The notes: a model not told the origin generated them from the letters alone. Counted from the first letter of the stretch, positions 35,909 through 44,766 are shown. The stretch: DNA of 48,720 nt from an uncultured Actinomycetes bacterium (GCA_903925745.1 CAIYGQ010000320.1:1-48720), one strand, 5' to 3'. Program-made: numbers and translations.

Positions 35909-37189
35909 TCAGCCGTCGAGCCGGACCGCCTGGAAGCCGCACCGCTCGACGGTCTGGGGGTCGAGCAGGTTCCGGGCGTCGAGCAGCCTGGGGGCGGCCA
36001 TCACCGAGACGACCCGGTCCAGGTCGAGGTTCCGGAACGACTGCCAGTCGGTCAGCACTGCGAGCACCTGGGCCCCCGCGCACGCCTCGTACGGATCGTC
36101 GACCACGGTGACACCCGCGAGGACCTCGGCTCCGGCGTCCACCGCCGGGTCGTGGGCGACGACCTCGGCCCCGGCGGCGACGACCCGTTCGAGCACCGCC
36201 AGTGACGGCGAGGACCGGAGGTCGTTGGTGCCGCCCTTGAAGGCCAGACCCCAGACTGCGACCCGCACGCCGTCGAGGGAGCCGCCGGCCAGTTCGGCCA
36301 GTCGGGCCGCGGTGCGGTCGAAGCGCGCCTCGTTGACCGCGATCACGGCCTCGAGCAGGTCCATCGGCTGATCCGCACCGGCGGCCATGTGGAGCATCGC
36401 CCGTGTGTCCTTCGGCAGGCAGCTCCCACCCCAACCGGGTCCGGGCTGCAGGTGGTTCCGGCCGATCCGGGGGTCGGAGCCGACACCCAGCACGACGTCG
36501 TCGATGTTCGCGCCCAGCGCCCGGGCCAGGTCGGCGACCTCGTTGATGAACGACAGCTTCGCCGCCAGGAAGGCATTGGATGCGTACTTGATGAGCTCGG
36601 CCGAGGCCGGGTCGGTGACGACGATCGGGGCGGTCAGACCGACGTAGAGCGACACCATCTTCATGGCCGCCGCCTCGTCGTCGGCCCCGATCACGACGCG
36701 GTCCGGGTGCAGGAAGTCGTGGACCGCGGAGCCCTCCCGCAGGAACTCCGGGTTGGACACGACGCTGACGTCCTCCCGGCCGAGCGCCTCGGCGACGACG
36801 TCGGTCGAGCCCACCGGCACCGTGGACTTGTTGATCACAACCGCGCCCGGGTCCAGGTGCGGGCCCATCTCGGCCGCTGCGGTCCGGATGAACGACAGGT
36901 CGGCCGAGCCGTCGTCGGCCTGGGGCGACGGCACGCACAGGCACACGAACGAACGGCCGGCGACCGCCGCGGCGGTGTCCGTCGTGAAGCGAAGTCGACC
37001 GGACCGGAGGCCCTCGACGACCAGCTCCTCGAGGCCGTCCTCCAGGATGTGGATGTCGGCCCGGTTCAGCCGATCGATCTTGCCGGGGTCGATGTCGACG
37101 CAGGTGACCTCGTGGCCCAGGTGGGCCAGGCAGGCCCCCGTCGTGAGCCCCACGTACCCCGTGCCGACCACGGCGACGCTACTGCGCAT
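35909..37189 (-). CDS. ugd: UDP-glucose 6-dehydrogenase
   Basis: 426 residues, usual length. NAD-dependent four-electron oxidation of UDP-glucose to UDP-glucuronate. Motifs: VAVVGTGYVGLTTGACLAHLG, STVPVGSTD, SNPEFLREGSAVHDFLHPDR, KYASNAFLAAKLSFINEVA, and the catalytic Cys loop GWGGSCLPKDTRAM; C-terminal VAVWGLAFKGGTNDLRSSP. ATG 37189 is preceded by a GAGGAGCGAGG ribosome-binding region. Heads the polysaccharide operon that includes three GT4 genes, manC-like and epimerase genes. A TAGCGT at 37260-37265 may be its promoter, giving a leader of about 65 nt. Related ManNAc-dehydrogenases share these motifs, so UDP-glucose specificity is likely rather than certain. Confidence 0.92.
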   Translation of the reverse strand: MRSSVAVVGTGYVGLTTGACLAHLGHEVTCVDIDPGKIDRLNRADIHILEDGLEELVVEGLRSGRLRFTTDTAAAVAGRSFVCLCVPSPQADDGSADLSFIRTAAAEMGPHLDPGAVVINKSTVPVGSTDVVAEALGREDVSVVSNPEFLREGSAVHDFLHPDRVVIGADDEAAAMKMVSLYVGLTAPIVVTDPASAELIKYASNAFLAAKLSFINEVADLARALGANIDDVVLGVGSDPRIGRNHLQPGPGWGGSCLPKDTRAMLHMAAGADQPMDLLEAVIAVNEARFDRTAARLAELAGGSLDGVRVAVWGLAFKGGTNDLRSSPSLAVLERVVAAGAEVVAHDPAVDAGAEVLAGVTVVDDPYEACAGAQVLAVLTDWQSFRNLDLDRVVSVMAAPRLLDARNLLDPQTVERCGFQAVRLDG

Positions 37190-37259
37190 CCTCGCTCCTC
37201 GTTCCTGGGGTGGGCGTTCCCGGACTGCAGGTCACTGCCGCGCCCCGTCGCAGCCCACC

Positions 37260-37265
37260 ACGCTA
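37260..37265 (-). promoter_or_regulatory. Candidate -10 (TAGCGT) for ugd and the polysaccharide operon
   Basis: Minus-strand TAGCGT in the 129-base gap between the LCP and ugd genes; leader about 65 nt with a strong ribosome-binding site. Confidence 0.35.
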
Positions 37266-37318
37266 CCGGGGTTCCCGCCCGGCGCCACCGGGTGGCACCG
37301 CCGGAACGGAACGGGCCG

Positions 37319-38800
37319 TCAGCGACACGCGGCGGCCTTCTCGGCGTCGGTCGGGAGCAGCACCCCGGGGGGCACCGTGGTCGTGGACACCCCGGGCGTC
37401 GCCGGAGGAGCCGCCGGGTCGACCGGAGGTGCCGTCGTGGTGGTCGTCGTGGTCGTCTCCGGGGGCCGACGGAACTCCTCGGGCAGCTCCTCCACGGGCT
37501 TCGGATCCGTGCGCACCCCGCCGGGGTCCTCGCCGAGGCGCAGGACGACACGGGGACCGACGATCGTCTCGTCGGCCTCGAGTGCCGGGGTGGCGTCCAG
37601 GTACCGGGCGAGGAGCACCGCCGCATCCCAGCCGTCCGGTCCGTACACGATCGTCGTGTCGTCCCCGGAGCGCTCACTCGAGGACTCGGCGTCGAAGCCC
37701 CGTTCGTCCAGGGCGGCGGCGAACAGGTCGGCCTGGTCACGGCCGCCGCTGCCGGCACGGACGTCCACGATCACGTTGGCGGGCTGGACGCCGACCGCCG
37801 GGTCGATGCCCCAGAACGGACGGAGGATCGGGATCGCCTGGTCCCACAGGACCTTCTGGTAGGCCACGCCGTCGTCGGGCGCCTCCTCGGTGGGCAGCGA
37901 GACGGTCTGCAGCTCGTCGGGGTTGAACGTCCGGAACTGGGTGAGCAGCTGGAGGATCACATCGACGCTGAGGGTGTCGTCGAGCACGACGGCACTGACG
38001 GCCGCGTCGACGATGCCGAGCGCGGTCTGCGGGTTCCGGATCCCCCGGTCCGAGGCGGCGCGGATCGCGCGTTTCACGAAGTCCTGCTGGCGGGTGATGC
38101 GGCCCAGGTCCCCGGTCGGGTCGAAGACCCACTCGTCTCCGAACTTCACCTCGAAATAACGGGAGCGCGCGTAGGCCAGCGCCTGGTCGGGGCCGAGCTG
38201 CACGCAACCGGCCTGGGGCACGTCCAGGCCGGTCTTGCGGTCGCGCACCGGTGTCGTGAAGTACACGGGAACCGACCCGAGGACCTCGATCAGCTGCTTG
38301 AACGACGCGAAGTCCACCTGGACGTAGTTGTCGATCGAGATGCCGAAGTTCTGCTTGATCGTCTGGATCAGGGTCCGAGGACCGTTCTGCAGCATCGTCG
38401 CCGCGTTGATCCGCTGGTTCGATCCGTCCGGCAGCACCAGGCGGGTGTCCCGGGGGATCGACAGCAACTTCGCCGTGCCGTCCCGGGGGTCCACCCGGAG
38501 CACCATGATCACGTCGGCCAGGTTCTGCCCGGCGTTGCGGCCCTCGGCCACGGGGTCGTCCTCGTCCAGGCCCTCGAACGCGTCCGTGCCGATGATGAGG
38601 ATGTTCCGCGGCTCGTCGATGTCCTGGGGGGCGCTCAGCGAGGAACCGACGTCGACCACCGGGACCGCCTGCAGGGTGGAGCGGACCTTGGTCAGGGCGA
38701 ACGCCGTGCCGAGGCAGGCCAGGACGAGCAGGATGTTCAGGGCGAGCAGGAACCGCTGGGGCCAGGTCCTGGAAGGTCGTCCACCACTCGCGCGCGCCAC
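37319..38800 (-). CDS. LytR-CpsA-Psr (LCP) family cell-wall polymer ligase with LytR_C domain
   Basis: 493 residues. N-terminal membrane helix (about 16-37), then the LCP catalytic domain: RNILIIGTDAFEG, ADVIMVLRVDPRDGTAKLLSIPRDTRL (arginines binding the pyrophosphate), RINAATMLQNGP, and GPDQALAYARSRYFE. A C-terminal LytR_C domain (VIVDVRAGSGGRDQADLF to VVLRLGED, about 340-440) and a Thr/Pro-rich tail follow. LCP enzymes transfer polyprenyl-linked glycans to peptidoglycan outside the membrane, so this is the likely ligation step for the polymer made by the genes downstream. GTG 38800 lies 9 nt after TACCGT, nearly leaderless. Divergent from pabB. A mycobacterial LCP gene lies in the corresponding region. 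Confidence 0.93.
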   Translation of the reverse strand: MARASGGRPSRTWPQRFLLALNILLVLACLGTAFALTKVRSTLQAVPVVDVGSSLSAPQDIDEPRNILIIGTDAFEGLDEDDPVAEGRNAGQNLADVIMVLRVDPRDGTAKLLSIPRDTRLVLPDGSNQRINAATMLQNGPRTLIQTIKQNFGISIDNYVQVDFASFKQLIEVLGSVPVYFTTPVRDRKTGLDVPQAGCVQLGPDQALAYARSRYFEVKFGDEWVFDPTGDLGRITRQQDFVKRAIRAASDRGIRNPQTALGIVDAAVSAVVLDDTLSVDVILQLLTQFRTFNPDELQTVSLPTEEAPDDGVAYQKVLWDQAIPILRPFWGIDPAVGVQPANVIVDVRAGSGGRDQADLFAAALDERGFDAESSSERSGDDTTIVYGPDGWDAAVLLARYLDATPALEADETIVGPRVVLRLGEDPGGVRTDPKPVEELPEEFRRPPETTTTTTTTAPPVDPAAPPATPGVSTTTVPPGVLLPTDAEKAAACR

Positions 38801-38809
38801 GGAATCTGG

Positions 38810-38815
38810 ACGGTA
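38810..38815 (-). promoter_or_regulatory. Candidate -10 (TACCGT) for the LCP gene
   Basis: Minus-strand TACCGT, 9 nt before GTG 38800; implies a leader of about two bases. Confidence 0.4.
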
Positions 38816-38862
38816 GCAGTGCCTTCGATCCGGTCGATGGCAACCGGGGTCGCCTCGGGCCG

Positions 38863-38868
38863 TAGGAT
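38863..38868 (+). promoter_or_regulatory. Candidate -10 (TAGGAT) for pabB
   Basis: TAGGAT, 9 nt before GTG 38878; nearly leaderless. It faces the LCP promoter across about 50 bases. Confidence 0.4.
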
Positions 38869-38877
38869 CCCTGGGGC

Positions 38878-39942
38878 GTGGTCAGCCCAGGTCGCTCCGG
38901 GGGCAGCGAACCCCTCGCCGTCGTCGGCGGACGTCTCTGCACCGGCCTCCGCGACGTGACCGCCGACCTGGCGGCCCTGGACTCGAGCGGCTTCTGGGCC
39001 GTGGTGCTCCCCTTCGACGGCGAGCCGGTCTGCGCCCGATTCGACCAGGTCCGACCGGCCGTGGCCTGGCCGGGCCGCCCGTGGCGGGGACCAGCGGTGC
39101 AGGACTGGTCGTCCTCCCTCGACCGGGCCGGATTCTGCGACGGAGTGGACGCGATCCGGGAGCACATCGCCGCCGGCGAGGTGTACCAGGTCAACCTGAC
39201 ACGCGTCCTGCGGGCGCCACTCCCGGCGCCGACGGCCGGCACCAGCGGCGACGTGGCCGCCCTCGGCGCCGCCCTCGCCGCCGGCAACCCGGCACCGTTC
39301 TCGGCCGTCGTCCGGCTCCCCGACCAAGGGGTCTGCATCGCCAGCGCATCACCCGAGCGGTTCCTCTCACGCCGGGACGACGTGGTGTGGTCCTCCCCGA
39401 TCAAGGGGACCGCCGCCACCGCCGACGGGTTCGGCGCGAAGGACCGGGCCGAGAACGTGATGATCGTCGACCTGGTCCGCAACGACCTGGGTCGGGTCTG
39501 CGAGTGGGGCAGCGTCGAGGTCCCCGCGCTGCTCGCTGTCGAGGAGCACCCGGGGCTGTGCCACCTCGTGAGCACCGTCCGGGGCCGACTGCGGCCCGGT
39601 CTCGGGTGGGCGGAGGCCGTCGCGGCCACGTTCCCGCCGGGTTCGGTGACCGGCGCACCCAAGCTGGCGGCGCTCGGCGTGATCGACCGCCTGGAGCCGG
39701 TGTCCCGCCGCCACTACTGCGGAGCCGTCGGGTGGGTGGACGCGGACCGCCGGGCCGGCGACCTGAACGTCGCGATCCGGACGTTCTGGATCGAGGACGA
39801 CCACCTCCACTTCGGCACCGGTGGCGGGATCACCTGGGACTCCACCCCGGAGGGCGAGTGGGCCGAGACCGAACTGAAGGCCAGGCACCTGCTGCGGGTC
39901 GCAGCCGGTGACCGGCGTCCGGCGGAGAGGATCGGGGCGTGA
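38878..39942 (+). CDS. pabB: Aminodeoxychorismate synthase component I
   Basis: 354 residues, short because it keeps mainly the chorismate-binding domain. Motifs: AGEVYQVNLTRVLRAP, SASPERFLSR, SSPIKGTAAT (PIKGT with the PabB-type lysine nucleophile), ENVMIVDLVRNDLGRVC, HLVSTVRGRLRP, TFPPGSVTGAPKLAALGVID, and YCGAVGWVDADRRAGDLNVAIRTF. It makes 4-amino-4-deoxychorismate for folate; the lysine and the pabC-like neighbour favour this over anthranilate synthase. The glutamine amidotransferase partner is not in the window. GTG 38878 is the likely start. Its stop overlaps the pabC start (GTGA). Confidence 0.92.
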   Translation: MVSPGRSGGSEPLAVVGGRLCTGLRDVTADLAALDSSGFWAVVLPFDGEPVCARFDQVRPAVAWPGRPWRGPAVQDWSSSLDRAGFCDGVDAIREHIAAGEVYQVNLTRVLRAPLPAPTAGTSGDVAALGAALAAGNPAPFSAVVRLPDQGVCIASASPERFLSRRDDVVWSSPIKGTAATADGFGAKDRAENVMIVDLVRNDLGRVCEWGSVEVPALLAVEEHPGLCHLVSTVRGRLRPGLGWAEAVAATFPPGSVTGAPKLAALGVIDRLEPVSRRHYCGAVGWVDADRRAGDLNVAIRTFWIEDDHLHFGTGGGITWDSTPEGEWAETELKARHLLRVAAGDRRPAERIGA

Positions 39943-40817
39943 GCCCGGTGCCCGGACCGGTCGTGTGGCTCGCAGGCCGCATCCGGGATCCGGCCGAGGC
40001 CGGGGTCCACTGGTCCGACCACGGGGTGACGGTCGGCGACGGGGTCTTCGAGACCCTGGTGCTTCGCGACGGCGCACCGTTCGCGCTCCGGCGGCACCTG
40101 GAGCGGCTCGCGGCCTCCGCCGCCGGGCTCGGGCTGCGTCCTCCCCCGCCGGAGGAGCTCCGGACCGCGGTCCGGGCGGTCAGCGATGCGTGGGGGCCTG
40201 CGCCCGGTCGGCTGCGGATCACGGTGACGGCCGGTCCCGGACCCATGGGATCCGAGCGCGGCCCCGACGGCCCGACGCTGCTGGTCGCCGCCACGGCGCT
40301 CGGCGCCGGTCCGACGGAGCCGGGCGCAACGGTGGCCCTGGTCCCCTGGACGCGCAACGAGCGGGGCGCGCTGCGAGGCCTGAAGACGACGTCGTACGGC
40401 GAGAACGTCGTGGCGCTGGCGCACGCCCGCGACCTGGGCGCCGAGGAGGCCCTGTTCGCCAACACCGCCGGGCGGCTGTGCGAGGGGACCGGCTCCAACA
40501 TCGTCGTCGTGGTCGACGACCGACTGGCCACACCACCTCTGGACTCGGGCTGCCTGGCCGGCATCACCAGGGAGCTGCTGTTGGAGGCCATGGCGGGGGC
40601 GGGCACCCCCGTGCTCGAACGCGACCTCCCCGTCGAGGTGCTCCGCACCTGTCCGGCGGCGGCGCTGACGTCGACGACCAGGGACGTCCAGGCGATCGCC
40701 GAGGTCGTCGACCTCGACGGGAGCCGACGGTCGCTCCGGACCGACCACCCACTGCTCGTGGCGGCCCGGCGTGTCTGGGCGGAGTCCCACGGCCCGGGGA
40801 CGGACCCGGATCCCTGA
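39939..40817 (+). CDS. pabC: Aminotransferase class IV, probable aminodeoxychorismate lyase
   Basis: 292 residues. PLP fold-type IV: DHGVTVGDGVFETLVLRDG, RHLERLAASAAGLG, GLKTTSYGENVVALAHA with the PLP lysine, EEALFANTAGRLCEGTGSNIVVV, and GITRELLLEAM. Releases pyruvate from aminodeoxychorismate to give p-aminobenzoate. Branched-chain or D-amino-acid aminotransferases share the fold, but pairing with pabB in a four-base overlap points to PabC. Converges with the FkbM-like gene with a 21-base gap. Confidence 0.9.
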   Translation: MSPVPGPVVWLAGRIRDPAEAGVHWSDHGVTVGDGVFETLVLRDGAPFALRRHLERLAASAAGLGLRPPPPEELRTAVRAVSDAWGPAPGRLRITVTAGPGPMGSERGPDGPTLLVAATALGAGPTEPGATVALVPWTRNERGALRGLKTTSYGENVVALAHARDLGAEEALFANTAGRLCEGTGSNIVVVVDDRLATPPLDSGCLAGITRELLLEAMAGAGTPVLERDLPVEVLRTCPAAALTSTTRDVQAIAEVVDLDGSRRSLRTDHPLLVAARRVWAESHGPGTDPDP

Positions 40818-40838
40818 GGTCGAGCCCCGAGAGCCGGT

Positions 40839-42125
40839 TCAGGCGACGACGACATCCAGGTCGAGGGCGCGCCCGTCCCCACCCAGCACGTCGAGCCAGG
40901 CGACCCCCTCCACCACCGCCGTGACGCGGAGCCGGTGCGGCCCCGGATCCGGGGGCGCCGGCATCCAGAGCACGACGCGTCGCGTCCCACCGGGCGGGAT
41001 CGCGTGCGCGAGCGGTGTCCGGGCGGCATCGGGCGGGGGTGGTTCGTCGTCATCGACCCAGCGGAGCACCAGCGAACACCCCCCGGGCCCGCCACTGCGC
41101 AGCGGCACGCTCCCGCCGTTGCGGACCTCGACGGAGAGCCCGACGGTGCCGCCCGGCCGCACCCGCACCGGCCCCTCGGGACGGAGGCCGGCGAGTGTCA
41201 CCCCACGGGCGTCCTCGAGCGTGATCGGCTCACCGGGTCCGGGGGCCCGGACCGCCTCACGGTCGCGGACGTGGCCCCCGGGGTGTCGGGAGAACGCGGC
41301 CGGCCGGTACGCGGCGCGCACCGAGGCCGGGAGCGGCACGAGCGGCGCCAGGTCGCTCCGGACGAAAAAGGCGTTGACGCCGGTGCTGTCGCAGACCACC
41401 AGACGGTGGTCGACCGCCGCGTCGACCAACGCCTGCAGGCTCGCGCCGAACCGGTCGGTGCCGTCCCAGCCGTCGGCCCGCCGCTCAGGCAGTGCCCACG
41501 AGGCGGGCGGCGGGTAGGCGGCGTTGTACTCGACCACGACGATGCGCGGTCGGCGGTGGCGCAGGACCGACTCGAGCACGCCCAGGTCGTCGCCGTCGAT
41601 GTCGACGACGAGGACGTCGGGTTCCGCGGGCACGTCGAAGTCGTCGAGCAGCGACGAGATGGACGCCCGACGGGCGAACGCCTCGGCCACCGTGACCCCG
41701 GCCAGGTCGTGACCCCGGGCGACCCGCACCCGCTCGGGATCGGCCTCGACCCACAGACCGGTCCACCCGGCCTCGGCGAGCGCCCGGGTGCAGTTCTCGG
41801 CCCCGTCCGATGCGCCGATCTCGACGAACCACCGGCCGGGGGCCCCGACGCGGCGGACCAGCTCTGCGATCAGGCCGTCCTCGCCGTTCTGGGACCAGCG
41901 TCGCTCCTCGAACGAGGACCACGAGTCCGGTCGGGCGTCGAGGGCCGCCCAGCGGTCCCGGATGCGGCGGAGGCGGCCGAGTCCACGCCTGGCGTCCCAG
42001 ACCTCGAACCCCGGCAGCCGGGCCCCCAGCGCATCGGCGCCTCGGTGCGCCGCGTACAGCGCCGTGCCGGCGGCCCGGTGCGCTGCGGTCCGAACGGCGC
42101 GCCCGACGGGGTGGGCCGGCGTCAC
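40839..42125 (-). CDS. FkbM-like protein with C-terminal beta-sandwich domain
   Basis: 428 residues. Residues about 70-270 carry an FkbM-type methyltransferase-like domain: RRWSQNGEDGLIAELVRR, RWFVEIGASDGAENCTRALAE, GLWVEADPERVRVA, VLVVDIDGDDLGVLESVL, RIVVVEYNAAYPPP. The glycine-rich EIGASDG loop is consistent with SAM binding. From about 300 a separate beta-rich domain (ITLEDARGVTLAGL, GGTVGLSVEVRNGGSVPLRS, VVLWMPAPPDPGPHRLRVT) resembles immunoglobulin-like or Wzt C-terminal carbohydrate-binding folds. The product may methylate or bind an envelope glycan; both are inferences. GTG 42125 overlaps the birA stop (GTGA), an unexpected operon partner. The N-terminus is Ala/Arg-rich and not a signal peptide. 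Confidence 0.7.
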   Translation of the reverse strand: MTPAHPVGRAVRTAAHRAAGTALYAAHRGADALGARLPGFEVWDARRGLGRLRRIRDRWAALDARPDSWSSFEERRWSQNGEDGLIAELVRRVGAPGRWFVEIGASDGAENCTRALAEAGWTGLWVEADPERVRVARGHDLAGVTVAEAFARRASISSLLDDFDVPAEPDVLVVDIDGDDLGVLESVLRHRRPRIVVVEYNAAYPPPASWALPERRADGWDGTDRFGASLQALVDAAVDHRLVVCDSTGVNAFFVRSDLAPLVPLPASVRAAYRPAAFSRHPGGHVRDREAVRAPGPGEPITLEDARGVTLAGLRPEGPVRVRPGGTVGLSVEVRNGGSVPLRSGGPGGCSLVLRWVDDDEPPPPDAARTPLAHAIPPGGTRRVVLWMPAPPDPGPHRLRVTAVVEGVAWLDVLGGDGRALDLDVVVA

Positions 42126-42940
42126 CGGTCGGCGGGACGGAGGTGGACGACGTCGCCCACGCTCACGGTCCGCCGCACACGCTGGTCGTCCTCGACGACG
42201 AGCGAGCCGTCCACGGCCAGGTCGACGGCGGTGCCCACGAGCACGGCGTCGGCCAGCTCGACCCGCACGCGGCGGCCCAGCGTCGCCGACCGGGCCCGGT
42301 AGGCCGCCAGGAACTCGTCGGTGTCGGCCGTCGCCGGCTCCACCAACGGGAGCCAGCGCGACCCGAGTCCCACGAGCAGGTCGGTGAGCACCACCTCACG
42401 GTCCACCTCGCCGCCGAGCACCGCGGCGAGCGACGTCGCCTCGTCGGTCAGCTCCGCCGGGACCGCGTCGTCCTCCAGGTTCAGCCCGACGCCGACCACC
42501 ACGAACGGCCCGACGCCGGGCACCTCGACGTACTCCGAGAGGATCCCGCCGAGCTTCCGCTCCGGCGCATCCGGGGCATCGCCGACCACGACCAGATCGT
42601 TCGGCCACTTGAGTCGGGTCCCGGCGCACGCGTCGGCGGCTGCGGCTCCGACCGCCGCCGGGAGCAGGGTCAGGCGATCGGGCGACAGGTCGGCGACACC
42701 GAGGCCGATGCTCACCAGGAGCGAGGACCCCGGCGTGTCCTGCCAGGTGCGGTCCAGGCGGCCACGGCCTGCGGTCTGGTGGTCCGCCACCAGCACGAGC
42801 GGCGGCGGTGGCCCCCCCGAGGGGCCCCGATCGGCGAGCAGGGCGGGCAGGTCAGCGTTGGTGGAACCCGTCTCGGCGACCCAGCGGAGGTCGGCGAACC
42901 GTGTCCCGGCGAGCGCTGCTTTGGCGCGGTCGAGGCCCAC
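42122..42940 (-). CDS. birA: Biotin--[acetyl-CoA-carboxylase] ligase
   Basis: 272 residues; catalytic and C-terminal domains only, no N-terminal DNA-binding domain, so it cannot repress biotin genes as in E. coli. Motifs: AETGSTNADL, VADHQTAGRGRLDRTW (biotinyl-AMP loop), LKWPNDLVVV, FVVVGVGLNLE. It attaches biotin to the lysine of the carrier domain in the divergent carboxylase gene 18 bases away. GTG 42940 is preceded by TAGTTT at exactly 6 nt spacing, so the mRNA is probably leaderless. The FkbM-like gene is translationally coupled downstream. Confidence 0.95.
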   Translation of the reverse strand: MGLDRAKAALAGTRFADLRWVAETGSTNADLPALLADRGPSGGPPPPLVLVADHQTAGRGRLDRTWQDTPGSSLLVSIGLGVADLSPDRLTLLPAAVGAAAADACAGTRLKWPNDLVVVGDAPDAPERKLGGILSEYVEVPGVGPFVVVGVGLNLEDDAVPAELTDEATSLAAVLGGEVDREVVLTDLLVGLGSRWLPLVEPATADTDEFLAAYRARSATLGRRVRVELADAVLVGTAVDLAVDGSLVVEDDQRVRRTVSVGDVVHLRPADR

Positions 42941-42946
42941 GGGGTG

Positions 42947-42952
42947 AAACTA
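42947..42952 (-). promoter_or_regulatory. -10 element (TAGTTT), leaderless birA transcript
   Basis: Minus-strand TAGTTT with a 6-nt gap to GTG 42940; it lies between the divergent start codons of birA and the carboxylase gene. A weaker plus-strand hexamer (GAAACT, 42946-42951) overlaps it. Confidence 0.5.
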
Positions 42953-42958
42953 GCGCCC

Positions 42959-44731
42959 GTGTTCTCAAAGGTGCTGATCGCAAACCGCGGCGAGATCGCC
43001 GTCCGGGTCATCCGGGCGTGCCGGGAGATGGGGATCTCGACCGTTGCCGTCTACTCCGAGCTGGACCGGGACGCCCTCCACGTCCGGCTCGCCGATGAGG
43101 CGTACGCGCTCGGGGGCCAGACGGCCGCCGAGAGCTACATCGACGCCGAGAAGCTGCTCGACGTCATCCGTCGGTCCGGTGCCGAGGCCGTCCACCCCGG
43201 GTACGGGTTCTTCTCCGAGAACTCCGACTTCGCCCGGGCCATCACCGAGATGGGTGTCGCCTTCATCGGCCCGGGTCCGGATGCGATCGACGTGATGGGC
43301 GACAAGATCTCGGCGCAGCACGCCGCCGAGCGCGTGGGCGTGTCGGGCGTACCCGGGACGACCGACATCCTCACCGACCCCCAGCAGGTCGTCGACTTCG
43401 GCGACCGCTTCGGCTACCCCGTGGCCATCAAGGCCGCCTACGGCGGTGGTGGGCGCGGCATGAAGGTCGTCGAGTCCGCCGACGAGGCGGCCGACGCACT
43501 CGAGTCCGCGCAACGCGAGTCGCTCGCGTACTTCGGTCGCGACGAGTGCTACATGGAGCGGTACCTGACCAAGCCGCGGCACGTCGAGGTCCAGCTGATC
43601 GCCGACACGCACGGGAACTGCGTCTACCTCGGCACGCGCGACTGCTCGGCCCAGCGTCGACACCAGAAGCTCATCGAGGAGGCCCCCGCGCCGGGGATCC
43701 CGGCCGAGATCCTGACCGCCATGGGCGAGGCCGCCGTGGAGGTGGCCCGTGGATGCGACTACGTCAACGCCGGCACCGTCGAGTTCCTGTACTCCGACGG
43801 CGAGTTCTTCTACCTGGAGATGAACACCCGCCTCCAGGTCGAGCACCCCGTGACGGAGCTGGTGACGGGGGTCGACCTGGTGGAACTCCAGCTCCGGGTG
43901 GCCGCGGGCGAGCCGCTGCCCTTCACCCAGGACGACGTGGTGATCGAGGGCCACGCGATCGAGTGCCGGATCAACGCCGAGGACCCTGCCGGCGGGCAGT
44001 TCCTGCCGTCCCCGGGTCCGATCCGCTCGCTGCGGGTCCCGAGCGGGTTCGGCACCCGTTGGGACGGCGGCTACGAGTCCGGCGACGAGATCAGCCAGTA
44101 CTACGACAACCTGGTCGGCAAGCTCTGTGTCTGGGGGCGCGACCGCGACGTGGCGATCGCCCGCATGGTCCGGGCGCTCGAGGAACTCGAGATCGAGGGG
44201 ATCGCCACGGTGGCCGAGGCCGACCTGGCCATCCTGGGCCACCCCGACTTCCGGGCGGTCGAGCACTCCACCAAGTGGGTCGAGCAGGTGCTCGACCTGT
44301 CGGGCGTCGGCGGAGCCGCCGCGGCGACCGACGGGGCCGGTTCCGAGCCGAAGGTGGAGCGCAACGTCGACGTCGAGGTCAACGGCCGGCGGTTCGCCGT
44401 GCGGGTGTTCGTCCCCGAGTCGCAGGTGGGGGCCGTCGCCGCGGGCGGTGGCGCCACGCCCCGACCGAAGCGGGCCCGCGGCGCCGCAGCCGCCGGGGCC
44501 GCGGCCGGAAGCGGCCGGGTGGCCGTGCCGATGCAGGGGACGATCGTCAAGGTGCTCGTCGAGGTCGGACAGACCGTGGCGGCCGGCGACCCCGTGGTCG
44601 TGCTCGAGGCGATGAAGATGGAGAACAACGTGGCCGCCGACGTGGACGGCACGGTCACCGAGGTCTCGGCGGCCGCCGGCGACTCGGTCGCCGCCGGCGA
44701 CGTCGTGGTCGTCATCGAGCCCGCGGGCTGA
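42959..44731 (+). CDS. Acyl-CoA carboxylase alpha subunit (biotin carboxylase + biotin carrier domain)
   Basis: 590 residues. Biotin carboxylase: FSKVLIANRGEIAVRVIRA, AVHPGYGFFSEN, AAYGGGGRGMKVV (ATP-grasp loop), RHVEVQLIADTHGN, GTVEFLYSDGEFFYLEMNTRLQVEHPVTE, ECRINAEDP. An Ala/Arg-rich hinge (about 500-525) leads to the carrier domain with EAMKMEN, whose biotinylated lysine is near residue 553. With a beta subunit not in this window it makes malonyl- or methylmalonyl-CoA for fatty acid and lipid synthesis. GTG 42959 gives the standard N-terminus; GTG 42944 would add five residues. Start codons of this gene and birA are 18 bases apart, so their promoters overlap. Confidence 0.95.
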   Translation: MFSKVLIANRGEIAVRVIRACREMGISTVAVYSELDRDALHVRLADEAYALGGQTAAESYIDAEKLLDVIRRSGAEAVHPGYGFFSENSDFARAITEMGVAFIGPGPDAIDVMGDKISAQHAAERVGVSGVPGTTDILTDPQQVVDFGDRFGYPVAIKAAYGGGGRGMKVVESADEAADALESAQRESLAYFGRDECYMERYLTKPRHVEVQLIADTHGNCVYLGTRDCSAQRRHQKLIEEAPAPGIPAEILTAMGEAAVEVARGCDYVNAGTVEFLYSDGEFFYLEMNTRLQVEHPVTELVTGVDLVELQLRVAAGEPLPFTQDDVVIEGHAIECRINAEDPAGGQFLPSPGPIRSLRVPSGFGTRWDGGYESGDEISQYYDNLVGKLCVWGRDRDVAIARMVRALEELEIEGIATVAEADLAILGHPDFRAVEHSTKWVEQVLDLSGVGGAAAATDGAGSEPKVERNVDVEVNGRRFAVRVFVPESQVGAVAAGGGATPRPKRARGAAAAGAAAGSGRVAVPMQGTIVKVLVEVGQTVAAGDPVVVLEAMKMENNVAADVDGTVTEVSAAAGDSVAAGDVVVVIEPAG

Positions 44732-44752
44732 GCCGACCGGAACCCGGGCGGC

Positions 44753-44766
44753 CCGGCGGCCGCCGG
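44753..44766. other. 14-bp palindrome beside the -10 of the YbhN-like gene
   Basis: CCGGCGGCCGCCGG is a perfect palindrome directly upstream of TATCGT (44767-44772). It could be an operator over the -35 region or the terminator of the carboxylase gene. In DNA this GC-rich such palindromes also occur by chance. Confidence 0.35.
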
